Shown one piece after another: positions 1 through 13,209 of a stretch of 64,000 bases of DNA. Position numbers and translations under genes: made by a program. Under the pieces are notes generated by a model, which searched no databases, was not told the origin of the DNA, and was given only the letters and a program-made list of their open reading frames with translations. This DNA comes from Nemania diffusa (Eukaryota; Ascomycota; Sordariomycetes; Xylariales; Xylariaceae). How positions within the stretch are numbered: the stretch's first letter is position 1; each line of letters begins with the position of its first letter. Location: NCBI GenBank assembly GCA_038501195.1, contig JBBPUQ010000004.1, positions 1,116,001-1,180,000 of the forward strand, in the 5' to 3' direction.

Positions 1-483
1 ATACGATGTGTTGTATCCTAATTTTTAGCAAGTAATTGAATCGAATAGAAAAGCTTATCGATAGGCGGAATACCTACTCAGTAAGTGTTGAATGTGTGCA
101 CTCCTCAGTTGAGATGATAGATGACAGCGGAGGGCCCGGATACTCGGCAAGCAGCTATCCGCAATGACGGTCCATGCAAACGTCGTGAAACAATAGGACT
201 GCCTATGAAAATGAAAGTGAAACTGTTTATTGTTTATTTATCCATAGCAATGACCCCGGCCACGTGAACTAGATATTTATAATCTTTGCGAATACCCTTT
301 ATGTTCGGTGCTATCACTGATTGATGTCTACTTCTCCTGCCGCCTCACCTAACAACTTCACCAACTAGCAACAGCGATAAATCGCCCCCGCTATCTTCTA
401 GCAGGCGCCTCCGAAGTAAACCATTTCCACACACAATACAACATCTACATATCAAGCGTAGAGGGAACAACTAAGTAAATAAA
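1..483. other. Intergenic, no gene seen
   Basis: AT-rich leader with no convincing reading frame. A TATA-like stretch near 270-280 and a CA-rich, pyrimidine-rich run just before 484 would suit a promoter and 5' leader for the small ORF that follows, but nothing is decisive. Confidence 0.4.
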
Positions 484-726
484 ATGGCTTCCCCTAATAA
501 GCAACACCATACGAGCCAAGAAACCGTCACAATAGCGGCCTCGGCACAGCGCGACGAATCTTCAACCCCCTTAAGCTCGATTATTATTAGTCTTCAAAAG
601 AAGCTAGGGCCCGGCAGGATCACCGTGCACCGTGTTCCACCCCCCGGTTGCTCAGGAGAAGAGCCGGACGCGCCTCGAGAGACGAGGGTGCTGAAGTGGC
701 CTAGGATGAGCGGTGGTGGCCATTGA
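484..726 (+). CDS. Small hypothetical ORF (80 aa), doubtful
   Basis: An 80-codon ATG-started ORF preceded by an A-rich, C-rich leader resembling a fungal 5' UTR. The product is hydrophilic, Ser/Thr/Pro-rich, with no signal peptide, membrane segment or known motif. A second overlapping frame from about 776 to 995 encodes a charged, helix-prone stretch rich in Lys, Arg and Glu; it could be a second exon, but no clean splice pair joins the two. I do not recognise it. It may be a small lineage-specific gene or the decayed end of one. Confidence 0.25.
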   Translation: MASPNKQHHTSQETVTIAASAQRDESSTPLSSIIISLQKKLGPGRITVHRVPPPGCSGEEPDAPRETRVLKWPRMSGGGH

Positions 727-1144
727 GAGAAGGTCTACTTAATAGGAACGAGGGAAGGGGAGACTCTAACTATATGATGGCTGTACTGTCGGATGGCATA
801 CGTTTTTATGGTAACGCGATTGAACAACTTACAGAGAAGCGGTTGAAGAATAGAGAAGCGAGATGGGAGACGTATCTGGGGGCTAGAAAGGAGCTGAATG
901 CAGATAAAAAAGTGTATATGCGTCTATATTTGATAGAAACTTCAGTATATACACGAAAGATCAATTTTCGTTGTCCAAAAAATCATCCAAAATGAGTAGT
1001 ACCAAATGAAGCGAAGAGCTGGTAACGCGCGCCGGTGATAGTGGGAAGTGTGGGGGCTAGTGGCGGCGATGACATAAAGTTCAACACCGCTACTAGTCCC
1101 CTACCTACCAGCCTTTCAAAGGCAGGCCAAGCATCACCGAATAC

Positions 1145-2557
1145 CTAATTCCACTGAATATGAATAAGGGGCGTAGAATATAAGCTAGTGCCTTCGAACG
1201 CATCGTTTTTCGTGTACGAAATATATATTTCGTTAGTTGCGGTACCATCCGGGTTGAGTCCCGGATGAGCTTGGAGCGAGTACGCCCCGAGATAATAACT
1301 ACCGGTCTGGCCTGAGTAAAAGTTGACGGGGCTCTCCCATGGCCCCGTGATGGAATCAGCCGTAGTGATGAAAAAATCAGCAGAGACACTGATGCCGGCC
1401 TTTGATAAGGATCAAGAGTTAGCAATGCTCACGGTCTTTGTAGTAAAAGGCGGGGGCGAATAGATGTACATAACATACGGGAAATCAAAGAAAATATACT
1501 TCACTTACTTGACCAATCCACACCCACTTATTCCAATAAGTTGAAAAGTAATAGGTGCCTTGTCCACCCGCGCTCACGTTAGGAATGCTAATATTTGCTG
1601 CATTTATAAGCGGCATACTCGATGTCCAGGCGTTATTAACCCAGTACTGATATTGAGACGAGTCCTCGATAGATCCTACGGGAACCTTGGCTAAAGAAAC
1701 AATGCCATTGGATGGTTTGCCAAACAGATATGCGATGCCATCCTGAATCACATTTCCGTAGGCACCGTAAGGAATGGGGGCATCGGGCCAAAAGTTCTCA
1801 TTTACGAGAGCAACCGTGGGCAAGACATTCAGATCTGTCGTGCTCAAATCATATGTTAACTTATAAAGCGAAGTCGCTGGATTCGGGTCGTTCGTGCTGA
1901 AGCTAAAGTAATGTAGATGTTACTACGCCGTTTATAGCCGAAGTGTTTTGCATGCTAGAACAATCTAGGGCGGGCCTCGACTTCAAACAAAGGATGTACC
2001 TTACTCACTGCGATATGGTAAGCATATAACGCAATTAAGGCTCAGACATAAGCCATTTTGGTACACACCTCTGAGTTAATATGTTGTTTGAGAATCCACG
2101 TGTATGCAGTGACGATATTATTGACAGTTGACGTGACTAAAGGAGGAGTGTCCGGCCAGATAGCGTAGCGGGAACCGTCCGCACATGTGCCCGCAGTGTT
2201 GCTATTACATTCACTCGCCGTGTAAGGGAAGTAGGGGTTCCGGCTGCCGCCGCCGCCGTACTGCTGGAGCCCCGGAGTGCCATCAGTGTTGAAATTTGAC
2301 CAACTCGCAGACGAGGCCCATATAGGCAGAACCGGGACGCCGTTACTGTCATAGGGCTGACTATCACGGCAAGTCCAAAAAGCACGGTTGCTAATCCGGG
2401 TTGACCCGCAAGAATCGCGATTGATCGCCGGATCGGCAACGTTTCCTATCAAAGTGGCATTTTTTACTGTTGGGGTAAACGCTCTCTTGTGGACGATGGC
2501 AGAGGACACCTCAGGCAGAAACAACGAACGGAGAAGAAGGCAAGCTAGCAACATCAT
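1145..2557 (-). CDS. Secreted DUF4185-family protein
   Basis: Three-exon model: 2557-2067, 1902-1509 and 1399-1145, giving 379 aa. The start is the double Met at 2557, followed by a hydrophobic signal peptide (about 20 residues, MMLLACLLL...). The second intron has a clean GTAAGT donor after a W-I-G-Q peptide and a CAAAG acceptor; the first intron (donor GTGTAC, acceptor TTTAG) is less certain. Repeated Trp/Tyr/Phe-rich strands, a G-P-W-E-S-P segment and an I-Y-I-S-Y-T strand near the C-terminus match the five-bladed propeller-like DUF4185 family, whose molecular function is not established. Expected to be secreted. A glycoside-binding or hydrolase role is only a guess from fold resemblance. 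Confidence 0.75.
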
Positions 2558-5063
2558 ATTAGCGATGAATATTGTCGAGAGCACAAGCAAAACTTGCGAA
2601 GAGAACTAACCACCGATTTTATGCTGCGCTTGTCGAATTAAGGCTTGAGACAGTTGGGATCTGGGATTAGATCCTACTAAGCCACCTACCTCTTTAGGGA
2701 TGGAGGAGCCATCATCTTACGCAGTGGGAACCTGGAGACGGTAGCATTGTGGTGGATTATTATCCAACTTTAGCATAACTTCATATAGGTCACTAGAATT
2801 GTCGATTGCTATATTCAACATCGTGGTAGTTCCTGGAGGAGGATCTGTTGTCGTCCGTTGGTCAGTTAAGCCCTCAGGTCAAGATCACCATCAAGTTCCA
2901 AGGGCGCGCCTAAGCTAGGTGACATGCGCGAAATGAGTGGCGCCATTATTAGCGCTAGCATCGATGTCAAGACGAGTGAATGAACGCCAGGTACTCTGTA
3001 GGATCCAATGATAGGGTGAGGCTAGAAGAAAATCGAAATCTTCGCGGTTAGATCGTCACGCGCCGATGCAGTGGATAGGAGAGCGTGCATAGGTGAGTGA
3101 TTCTTAATGCTAGCAAGCGCGATAGCGATCGCATATTGATACGAATTAGTATTGTGGATAGTTCTTGAAGCGAGCTCTTGGTGAAAGCTTCGACAGTTCG
3201 CAAATAGTTTAGAATGAGCAGGCATTTAAGGACGACGATAGGCCGATTGGTATAGGTTGATCGGTAGATGCATCTACCTAGTATTCTAGTAGGATGAAAC
3301 ACTAGATAGAAACCAAAATAATTTACATAGCGACTAGCGTCGGGAATAAGGATATCGCCGAAAATATACCCGCCTCCATCTCATGCATTGCAAATACCTT
3401 ATAAAATGTAAGCCTGAGAACTGCAGCTACCTAATACTCTTTTCATTCATATTTAGAGGAATTCACTCTAAAAAGACATGACATAGGTATTGTTGATCGA
3501 ATTATACTTAAGCCCGCTAGCAAATCTGCCATAGTTTATGTTTGATTCATAAAATGGGTTCAAATTTTCAAACACTCCCCTAATCTATCGAAGGTATGAG
3601 AAACTAGTAAGATAAGCAGCGCATTATTATGAGAAACCGTTATATAAGTCACAGACTTGGGGACAAACATACGTTTAACGAAGATTATTTGAAATGATCC
3701 ATATTGCTGCCTGTTACTGGATGAAAAAGAACGATTTAGGGACTATATAATTTTAAGCTTGTATGTGTGTTATTAAACGCCTATCGCTTATGGAATAAGT
3801 TACGCTGGAGGGGAAAACCAGATAAACATAACTAAGAATTAGGTACCTATAAACATACTTGTAGGTAGTCCCTATAAGCGCTTTTCACAGCGTGTAGTGA
3901 GTCGCATTGAATTGCGGGGAAGCGTTAATTCAGGGGTTCGTACCGTGTTCTCCGTACCACAGTTCGCTTAGGTACGGTATACCTATAGTAAGTACCACTA
4001 TATCATGTGAACAAGCAATTCTTATGGAGAAAACAAAGCTGTTCTCGTCACTTACTCGGTCGGGAGGTGCCAATAGACCTGTACCTACCTACTGGCCTTA
4101 CGAGAGGCTCTAAAGCTGAAGGCCCATTTATTTCTTTCCCGAAGACCGTAGCCGTGATGAGGCCATGCATCCACACAATCAGAGGTACCCCAGTCGCTAG
4201 CCCTTCAGCCCCACCATTCACTACCGCGATGACATCCCGTCTCCTTCTTGCCCGCTCTTATCCTCTGTCAGTCGTGACGGCCTGGCGATACAAGGCTCTT
4301 TGTCTCCTCACTGGGGCCTCTCGAAGGGATAGAACTGCCTGCTTAGTTAACCGAATAGCAAACCCAGTCCCACTCGCGCACGCCGTGTTACTCTATCTAC
4401 CTATCCTTTGTAGGCTTTCCGCCTTTCCGCCATCATTATGGATTCCGACGGGCCACCGCCAGCATCATCCCCCGGCTACCTAGCTGCGTAGTTTAACTAA
4501 ATAACACCCTTTACCTACCTACCTACCTACCTGCTTACATATCTTACATTGTCTATCTACCTATTGCTGTCGCCCCCTTGTCACGCACACCATCTTCCTA
4601 GTGGAGATGGAGCATTTCCCGACTGCTGGTGCCGTATTATCTCATCACATATAGGTAGCCGAGAGTTGACTGCCGCCTATATAATCGACGCAGTTAGCCG
4701 ACGCCCCGGGTTCGGGTATCTGTGACTATCTCACATGCCTGCTCATATTTAATAACCTCCTGCCGCGGCATCCCTGCGCTCCATTTACATTTCATTTGAA
4801 GGTTGAAGTTTCTTAATTCAACTTAATCAGCCCTGCATGAATTGGTCAATCGACTCTCACGTGCTGAGCAGATATACTTATGTTGCATTGAACACTTTGG
4901 ATACTATCGATCGAAGCCTCATCTAGCGGTCGATCATTTTTGCCTGTTTTATTTCTCTAAAACTAGCATTCAGCTACACTACTATTACGACCTTACTCGC
5001 GCATAGCTGCCGATCCCGTGTTCACCTCTTCATTATTGTGTTATACCGTGTACCGAGGTCACA
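2558..5063. other. Gene-poor intergenic region
   Basis: About 2.5 kb with no supported gene. Short frames between 3000 and 3300 (minus) and 3900-4483 (plus) lack recognisable domains, and the latter encodes a low-complexity Arg/Pro/Leu-rich peptide. A (CTAC)n tract lies at about 4512-4532. The last 200 bases before 5064 are pyrimidine-rich, consistent with a promoter and leader for the monooxygenase. Confidence 0.5.
4512..4532. repeat. (ACCT)n tetranucleotide tract
   Basis: About five consecutive CTAC/ACCT units. The same motif recurs in other intergenic parts of the window (about 46.8 kb, 61.75-61.82 kb, 61.92 kb), so it is a genome-wide intergenic signature rather than a gene-specific site. 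Confidence 0.7.
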
Positions 5064-7153
<2,090 letters not shown>

Positions 7154-7240
7154 AAGGCTGCCTAGCATAATATCAAACAGCAAGGCATAAAAACCTACAT
7201 TAAACCCATTTAATGAGTCATGCCATACTCACCTCATTCG

Positions 7241-7476
7241 AGTATTGAAGTCGGTAGGGTATGGACTAGCTGCCCCTTTTAGGAGGCGCAGCCTTCTATC
7301 TAAAAGCAATAGTAGTAAGAAGTAGCAAATATTACTAAAGGACATGTGTGTATTGTGTGTCTTTAGAAGTGAACAGTGTTCTCAACAACTTGTTAGAATT
7401 TGTAGCCCTTCTCATAGACCTACACAAGCCGCACTTCGGTACGGCTTGTATGGCTTAACAGTCTGCCCTACTTACA
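7241..7476. repeat. Dispersed LTR-like repeat, copy A
   Basis: This ~235-bp stretch shares an ordered series of matching blocks with 54821-55006: a TATTGAAGT..GGTAG start, CCCCTT(C/T)TAGGAGGC, CTAAAAGC, GTGTGTATTGTGTG, CCCTTCT, and an end of TGGCTTAA.AG.CT.CCCTA. Copy A carries an extra insertion of roughly 30-45 bp before the last block. It lies 3' of the monooxygenase gene. The size, lack of coding sequence and dispersal suggest a solo LTR or another non-autonomous element relic; the exact class is not shown. Confidence 0.65.
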
Positions 7477-7741
7477 CGTTCCAAACCTGCACTTTAAAGG
7501 AGCCGTGTTTATTGAGCCTTGATGAAAGTCTATAGAATTCGCGTGATCATAGATCAATGATATAATTATTGAAGTTCATTATAAAGCTACCGCAGGCCGC
7601 CAGCATTAATTCCGTGTAATTTTAAGACTTTGAATAGATAGGAATCTAGCTAACGAGATAGTAATACATAGTCTTCAGCTGAAGATCTCTGGTAAGAATA
7701 GAAATCACCTTCCCGATGCCTTCGAAGTGCTAGGAAGCTGC

Positions 7742-9625
7742 TTAGGAATCATTGAATGGCTGCAAATACACATCGCCATCAACCGTTGTCGTTAACGTCC
7801 CATTCGCCTCAAATATATTCACAAACGTATCCACCGAAAGATGGAACCCATCCTCGCTCGTCTTTTTCGTGCTGTTAGTCTCGCCCGTTTGCACGAGGTC
7901 AGAGTACCAATCACCAAGTTCGAGCGTGGGCGACGGGTTCGTCCGCGTATAGTTTTCGAATCCGTTTATGAAGTTGACACCGTCATCCGAGTAGTCACTA
8001 TATTCAACCGCTACGCTCTTGGTCGATGCGACGTTGGTGTTGTCCGTGATCGTCACCTTGGCAGATCCCGAAGCTTGCCCAACGAGCGTGTAAGTTCCTG
8101 GTGCAATATGAGGAAGAGAAGGCGCTGTCGCACCAGGGACATAGGGCGTTCCCCAGGGTACATAGTCGGACACCGGCTCCACGATCGGCAGAATATAAGG
8201 CTCACGGCTCGTGAGGGTCGCGAGCATGAAACGCACGAACCGAGCCCCGGGTTCGGTGGAGTCAGGGCACGGGAGGGGGTTCACCCCGCCACAGGCAGGC
8301 GACGCCGTCAGATCCTGCCAATACCCGATCTGCGTGCCATCCGGCGACCATTTAGGGTCAGCCCTGCCGTTCCACTCGGGGTCGTTGATCGCGCCGCTCC
8401 CGGCCACGCCGCTGCCCGCCTCGTTGATCTTCTGCCCGAAGTACTCGCCGCGGTCTCCGTAGCGGTCGATCAGGTACGGCTGGAAAAAGCGCCGCTGGTG
8501 GTTGTTCCGGATCGAGGAGGCGACGGTCGTGACGACTAGATCGATGAGGGGTGGGATGCCGCGCATGCCGGCCATGAAGAGCTGACGGCCGGATCCTCGC
8601 GTGTCCATGACTGCGGTCCATTGGTCGTCGGGCGAGATATCCACGGGGTCTACATATTCGGGGTGAGCTGTGAGTCGACGGACGGCGCCAGTGGCGAGCT
8701 CGGCGGCGTAGACGTCGATATTGCACGACTCAACTGAATAGCCGATATACGAAACCTCTCCTCCACGACCGCTGAAGCCTCGTAGCTCACCGACGGCGTT
8801 TGTAAGAGGATGAAACACTATCTCGTCGCCGTTGACGGTCCAGGGCGGAGTGTTGTTGGGGCTGTAGAGGATTGTGACGTTTACTAGGTCATATCTAGGG
8901 ACGAGGGGTTCGCCAGTAGTTGGAGATGGGTTGAATTGCAAACGCGAGAAGTAGCCAAACTGCGATATCACCCCATCGGAAGTTTCGAAAGAGCTAAAGC
9001 CAAGATGAACGTTGTCGGGATGTATTCTCAGCTCACGCATAGCACCACCAGCCCCTGAGCCATCTGGTGTAACATTCCATCGTATAGGATAGATGAAGGT
9101 ACGTTCTGGGGTGCAGTCTGAGCTCGTGAGAGAGAAGTCGCCACAGTCAACAATGTTCGTGCCGACTAAGAGACGCTTGCCGTCGTAAAATGAGTTCGGG
9201 TAGTCCCATGTGTCGCTTTTGCCAAGAGCGTTTTCGGTGGGAACACCGCATGTAACACATTTCCATGGATCTCCGTTGGGGAACGATGTATTATCAGTCT
9301 TGATCAAAATGATTTGAGAACCATTATAAATGCTAGCGGGATCAGGCGCCTCTGGCGCGCCAGTAAACGTGACGTAGGCCACGATATGGCGGCCGTCAGG
9401 CATAAAGCTGCCAGCCTGAAACCCTGCACCGTACACTCCTTGGGTAATGCATCCTGTTCCTCTAGGGTTGATATCTGGTGTACAGGAACCCGTAGCGACC
9501 GGCGGTAGTGGCAGCTCAACGATGGTAATTGGTTCCGGAGCTGGGGGATCTGGTGCTGCGGCGGTTGCAAGTCGTGCATGGAATGTACCAAGTACCGAGG
9601 TGGCTATGAGCCTGGATAAACGCAT
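7742..9625 (-). CDS. Secreted TolB/WD40-like beta-propeller protein
   Basis: A single 627-codon exon. The first ~23 residues (MRLSRLIATSVLGTFHARLA) form a signal peptide. Repeated blade-like strands follow, such as S-P-D-D-Q-W and K-W-S-P-D-G-T-Q-I-G-Y, the typical PDG/SPDG turns of six-bladed TolB-like propellers, over residues ~60-480. Two C-x2-C and C-P type cysteine pairs suggest disulfides. The last ~130 residues look like an Ig-like or carbohydrate-binding beta sandwich. Fungal homologues are generally annotated only as hypothetical propeller proteins; an enzyme function is not visible, and there is no GxSxG peptidase motif. A TATATAAAA box lies 190 bp upstream. The central part (8150-8720) is much more GC-rich than its surroundings. 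Confidence 0.85.
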   Translation of the reverse strand: MRLSRLIATSVLGTFHARLATAAAPDPPAPEPITIVELPLPPVATGSCTPDINPRGTGCITQGVYGAGFQAGSFMPDGRHIVAYVTFTGAPEAPDPASIYNGSQIILIKTDNTSFPNGDPWKCVTCGVPTENALGKSDTWDYPNSFYDGKRLLVGTNIVDCGDFSLTSSDCTPERTFIYPIRWNVTPDGSGAGGAMRELRIHPDNVHLGFSSFETSDGVISQFGYFSRLQFNPSPTTGEPLVPRYDLVNVTILYSPNNTPPWTVNGDEIVFHPLTNAVGELRGFSGRGGEVSYIGYSVESCNIDVYAAELATGAVRRLTAHPEYVDPVDISPDDQWTAVMDTRGSGRQLFMAGMRGIPPLIDLVVTTVASSIRNNHQRRFFQPYLIDRYGDRGEYFGQKINEAGSGVAGSGAINDPEWNGRADPKWSPDGTQIGYWQDLTASPACGGVNPLPCPDSTEPGARFVRFMLATLTSREPYILPIVEPVSDYVPWGTPYVPGATAPSLPHIAPGTYTLVGQASGSAKVTITDNTNVASTKSVAVEYSDYSDDGVNFINGFENYTRTNPSPTLELGDWYSDLVQTGETNSTKKTSEDGFHLSVDTFVNIFEANGTLTTTVDGDVYLQPFNDS

Positions 9626-10463
9626 CTTGAGAATGGGAAAGAGTCGTAATATGAAAACGCTCTTCGATATCGCTCGGTCAGAGACACGAAGCAGGTAGGT
9701 TCATCCACCGCAATGAACAGATGAGCACTAGACGTCAGACTTAACTAACAAGTAGGCTTTCCGACCATGAGGATGAGCGTGTCAAGTATGGATATTAGGA
9801 AAGTTATGTATGTCTTTTATATAAGTCCTCATTGGCGCCTCAAGGGCCGGGCCGTCTAAATGCGGCGCCATCAATGTTAGGAGAATAGGCAACTATCTAG
9901 GATTCTGTAGATCGTCGACTATTCGACCTATCAGCTTCACTTCTTTCCGCGTAGCTATATTTGCATCCTTCCCGCGTATTGAGTGGGTACATGTCAAAGT
10001 TTAACCCCTGCCTAGGGGCACATCCGCAATACGCCCCCGGTTCGGGAGGGATCCCCGCATTGAATAATCGGCCGTGACGAGGATAAGCTCTTGTCCGCCG
10101 GTGTTAGCGTTATTGATGGTAGGTCATCCCTGTCGAGCCGAGGGGCCCGCGTACGGGTGAAGTAGAAATAATTCATAGAGATTTGCAAGCGTGGCTTTAC
10201 GCGATGCAATAATCACCCTCTACGCGTAGGTATGGAGACTTATGCTGGGTGTTAGGTCACATCTACGATGCCCCTAGAAGAATACGCGGATGTAGGTAGA
10301 TGGCAAAGAATGCCTCGCTTCACACGCGGACATATACAGCATCCTCCTAAGCATAAAAGATGTCAGGTTCCCTGGGATTCGATATGTGACTAGGTCTGTC
10401 TTGTATTAAACCTGACTGAGCTTCTTTTCCTAGCTAGACTGAAGATACGACCATTTCGCCATC
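9626..10463. other. Intergenic, divergent promoter region
   Basis: 838 bp between two divergent secreted-protein genes, the propeller protein (minus) and the GH3 glucosidase (plus). It contains a TATA box facing the minus gene and no supported ORF. Confidence 0.5.
9815..9823 (-). promoter_or_regulatory. TATA box for the beta-propeller gene
   Basis: TATATAAAA on the minus strand, 190 nt upstream of the ATG at 9625. The position and perfect match make it a plausible core promoter element. Confidence 0.45.
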
Positions 10464-12923
10464 ATGCGTTTAACTATCATTGCAGTATCAGCTGTGGCGG
10501 CCCAGGCGGCTTCCATGGGGTGTGCATCCCAATGTGAACCACTTTGTAGGTTATCTAGCAGGCTAGATATCTATTACCGCTTATGCTGACAAGTCTGGGT
10601 AGCGTGGTCGGACTCTTTAGCAAAGGCCCGCGACTTTGTGTCTCAACTCACCCTCAACGAGAAGATTGGGATAGTGTCTGGTGGTTATCTTAGCGAGCAG
10701 CTGGCCTGTGTTGGTTCGATAGGAGCGATCTCCCGACTCGACTTTGAGGGCATTTGTTTTTCAGATGGACCAAGCGGTGTCGCGCGCTCCGATAGTGTCA
10801 GCGTATTTCCAGCTGGGGTCACTATTTCAGCCACGTGGGATCGCGATCTCATGTATCGTCGAGCAGTGGCCATAGGAGAGGAATTCAGGGGTAAGGGCTC
10901 TCATGTCGCACTCGGGTAAGTTGTAACTATTGCCCCTATTTTACATTGAGGCCCAGCTGATCGTTTGGACAGCCCCGCCATAGGCGCGATGGGCCGACAC
11001 GCACGCGGGGGGCGCAACTGGGAAGGCTTCGGTATCGATCCTTTTCTGTCCGGCGTAGCCGTCAATGCTTCGGTTATGGGTATCCAGTCCGCTGGCGTTC
11101 AGGCGTGTACGAAGCACATAGCGGCCAACGAGCAAGAGACTCAACGGACCTCGACGGTCTCTGACGACGGGACGACTATCGAGGCTATCTCATCGAATGT
11201 CGATGATAGAACACTTCACGAACTATATCTATGGCCGTTCGCGAATGCAGTGAAGGCGGGAACGTCAACAGTCATGTGTTCTTACAACCGGGTTAACGGA
11301 CACTACTCATGCGCAAACTCGGATATTCTCACTACATTCCTTAAAGACGAATTAGCATTCCCCGGTTATGTTCTGTCCGACTGGTACGCCACGCACGGAA
11401 CAGAGGATTTCGCCAATGCAGGCCTTGACATAGAAATGCCTGGAAATGTTAGTGCACTCGCAGGCCCTAATTATTTCGGCGCACCGCTTCTAGAAGCAGT
11501 TAACGGGGGTCTCGTGTCAGAGGACCGTCTCACTGATATGGCCGAAAGGGTCATGACTCCCTACTTTCGCCTTAGCCAAGACCAAGACTTTCCTACTGTT
11601 GATCCCGCCAGCGGCCCTGTCTTTGCGGTTGTGCAATATGGCCATCAAACCCCGCTACTCGCACAATTCCCAGAGGTTGCAGCTCGCGATGTACGCGGAG
11701 ACCATGCTGAAATCATCCGTGAAATCGGCTCAGCGGGAACTGTATTACTCAAGAACGTAAACGGGTCCTTACCCCTGAAGAACATAACAAATATTGGCAT
11801 TTTTGGGAATGATGCCGATTACCCAACTGTCGGATCGGTGTTTCTAGACATCAGTAGCCACCCGGAAGGCTTTGAATACGGCACATTCGACATAGGCGGA
11901 GGGTCTGGCAATGTACGGCATACCGATCTGATAACGCCACTTGAGGCAATCCGAAATCATGTCCAAAGCTATGGCGGCAGGGTGCAAATCGTGCTTGATA
12001 ACGACCAGCTAGCGCAAGGTAGCTTTAAAACGGTCTATCCAACGCCAAATGCATGCCTCCTTTTCCTCAAGGCTTACTCTGCCGAAGGGACAGACAGATC
12101 ATCTATCGATTTACCATTTAATGCTACTAAAGCAGTAGAGGGCACGGCCGCTGTGTGTCCCAATACTATCGTGGTAGTTCATGGACCTGGTGTAGTCCTT
12201 ATGCCATGGGCTGATAACGAAAACGTCACGGCTATTTTGGCGGCACACTATCCAGGAGAACAAACAGGAAACTCCATCGTCGATGTTCTCTGGGGAGCTG
12301 TTGAACCCTCGGGAAGGCTTCCTTACACGATTCCTAAGTCACTCTCGGACTACGGGCCAGATATCGTAGAGTCGCCAGAAACTGAAGCGCCAGATGGATG
12401 GCAGTCAAATTTTAGTGAAGGCCAAGCAACCGATTATCGTCATTTTGATGCTGCGGGCATCGTGCCGCAATATGAGTTCGGTTTCGGGCTGTCGTACACA
12501 ACATTCGACATGAGTGCTTCTCTGGAAATTCGCGTGATTGGAAATGTTTCTTCAGTCGCCGATAAGTCAAAGGGCATTGAACCAGGTGGACTACTCGATC
12601 TATGGAGTCCAGTAGCGAATGTTGCAGTCGAGGTCACGAACACAGGCAACATTGCCGGCCTTGTGGTCCCGCAGCTCTACGTGTCGTTCCCTCAAGACAC
12701 CACTCCCGCAGGGACTCCAGTCAAAGTTTTAAGGGGCTTCAGCAAAGAGGCACTGGACGCCGGCGAAACAAGACTAGTGAATTTTGAGCTTATGAGGAGG
12801 GATCTGAGCTTCTGGAACTCTGGTAGCACAGAATGGGTCATTCCTAAGGGCAACTTCACATTTCTAGCGGGCTTTAGTTCCAGAGATCTCAGAAGCCGTG
12901 TTCAAACAGCGATATTGTCATAA
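10464..12923 (+). CDS. GH3 beta-glucosidase, secreted
   Basis: Three exons: 10464-10545, 10603-10915 and 10973-12923, total 781 aa. Exon 1 encodes a signal peptide (M-R-L-T-I-I-A-V-S-A-V-A-A-Q-A). The first intron uses a GTAGGT donor and a branch CTGAC; the second has a GTAAGT donor and restores V-A-L-G-P-A-I-G. Order: GH3 N-terminal barrel with K-H-I-A-A-N-E-Q-E and the nucleophile motif L-S-D-W (D at ~266), GH3 C-terminal domain (~residues 330-590), and a fibronectin-III-like C-terminal domain from ~650. It should release glucose from cellobiose and other beta-glucosides outside the cell. A Zn2Cys6 regulator gene lies just downstream in convergent orientation and might regulate it, but this is only proximity. 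The 5' splice boundary is the least certain part. Confidence 0.9.
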
Positions 12924-13209
12924 TCATTCGACGAATTGGGATGAAGCAATCCATGATGCTCATATTGATATAGTGGAGATGACCAAGCAGTCGGGCTTGT
13001 ACTGAATCGGTCTAGGATAGTGGTTTTTCAAACCGGAAAGGGGGGGCATATTAAGATAGATTAGGCAGACACGACGACACATCATACCCCTGTGCGATTA
13101 ATATATACATATTTATGTAAAGAAAATCCAAAACTAGTCTATGGTATTAAGACGCCACAAATCATGCCAGCTTCTCTTCACTGAGCCATTCCTCATATTT
13201 CACCACCTG

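Noticed and set aside
3907..4483. Overlapping ORFs of 68 and 158 codons
   Set aside because: Low-complexity Arg/Leu/Pro-rich products, no domain, no start context or splice support, and overlapping a CTAC tract.
7841..8726. Frames of 232, 122 and 83 codons over the propeller gene
   Set aside because: Arg-rich shadows of a GC-rich exon.
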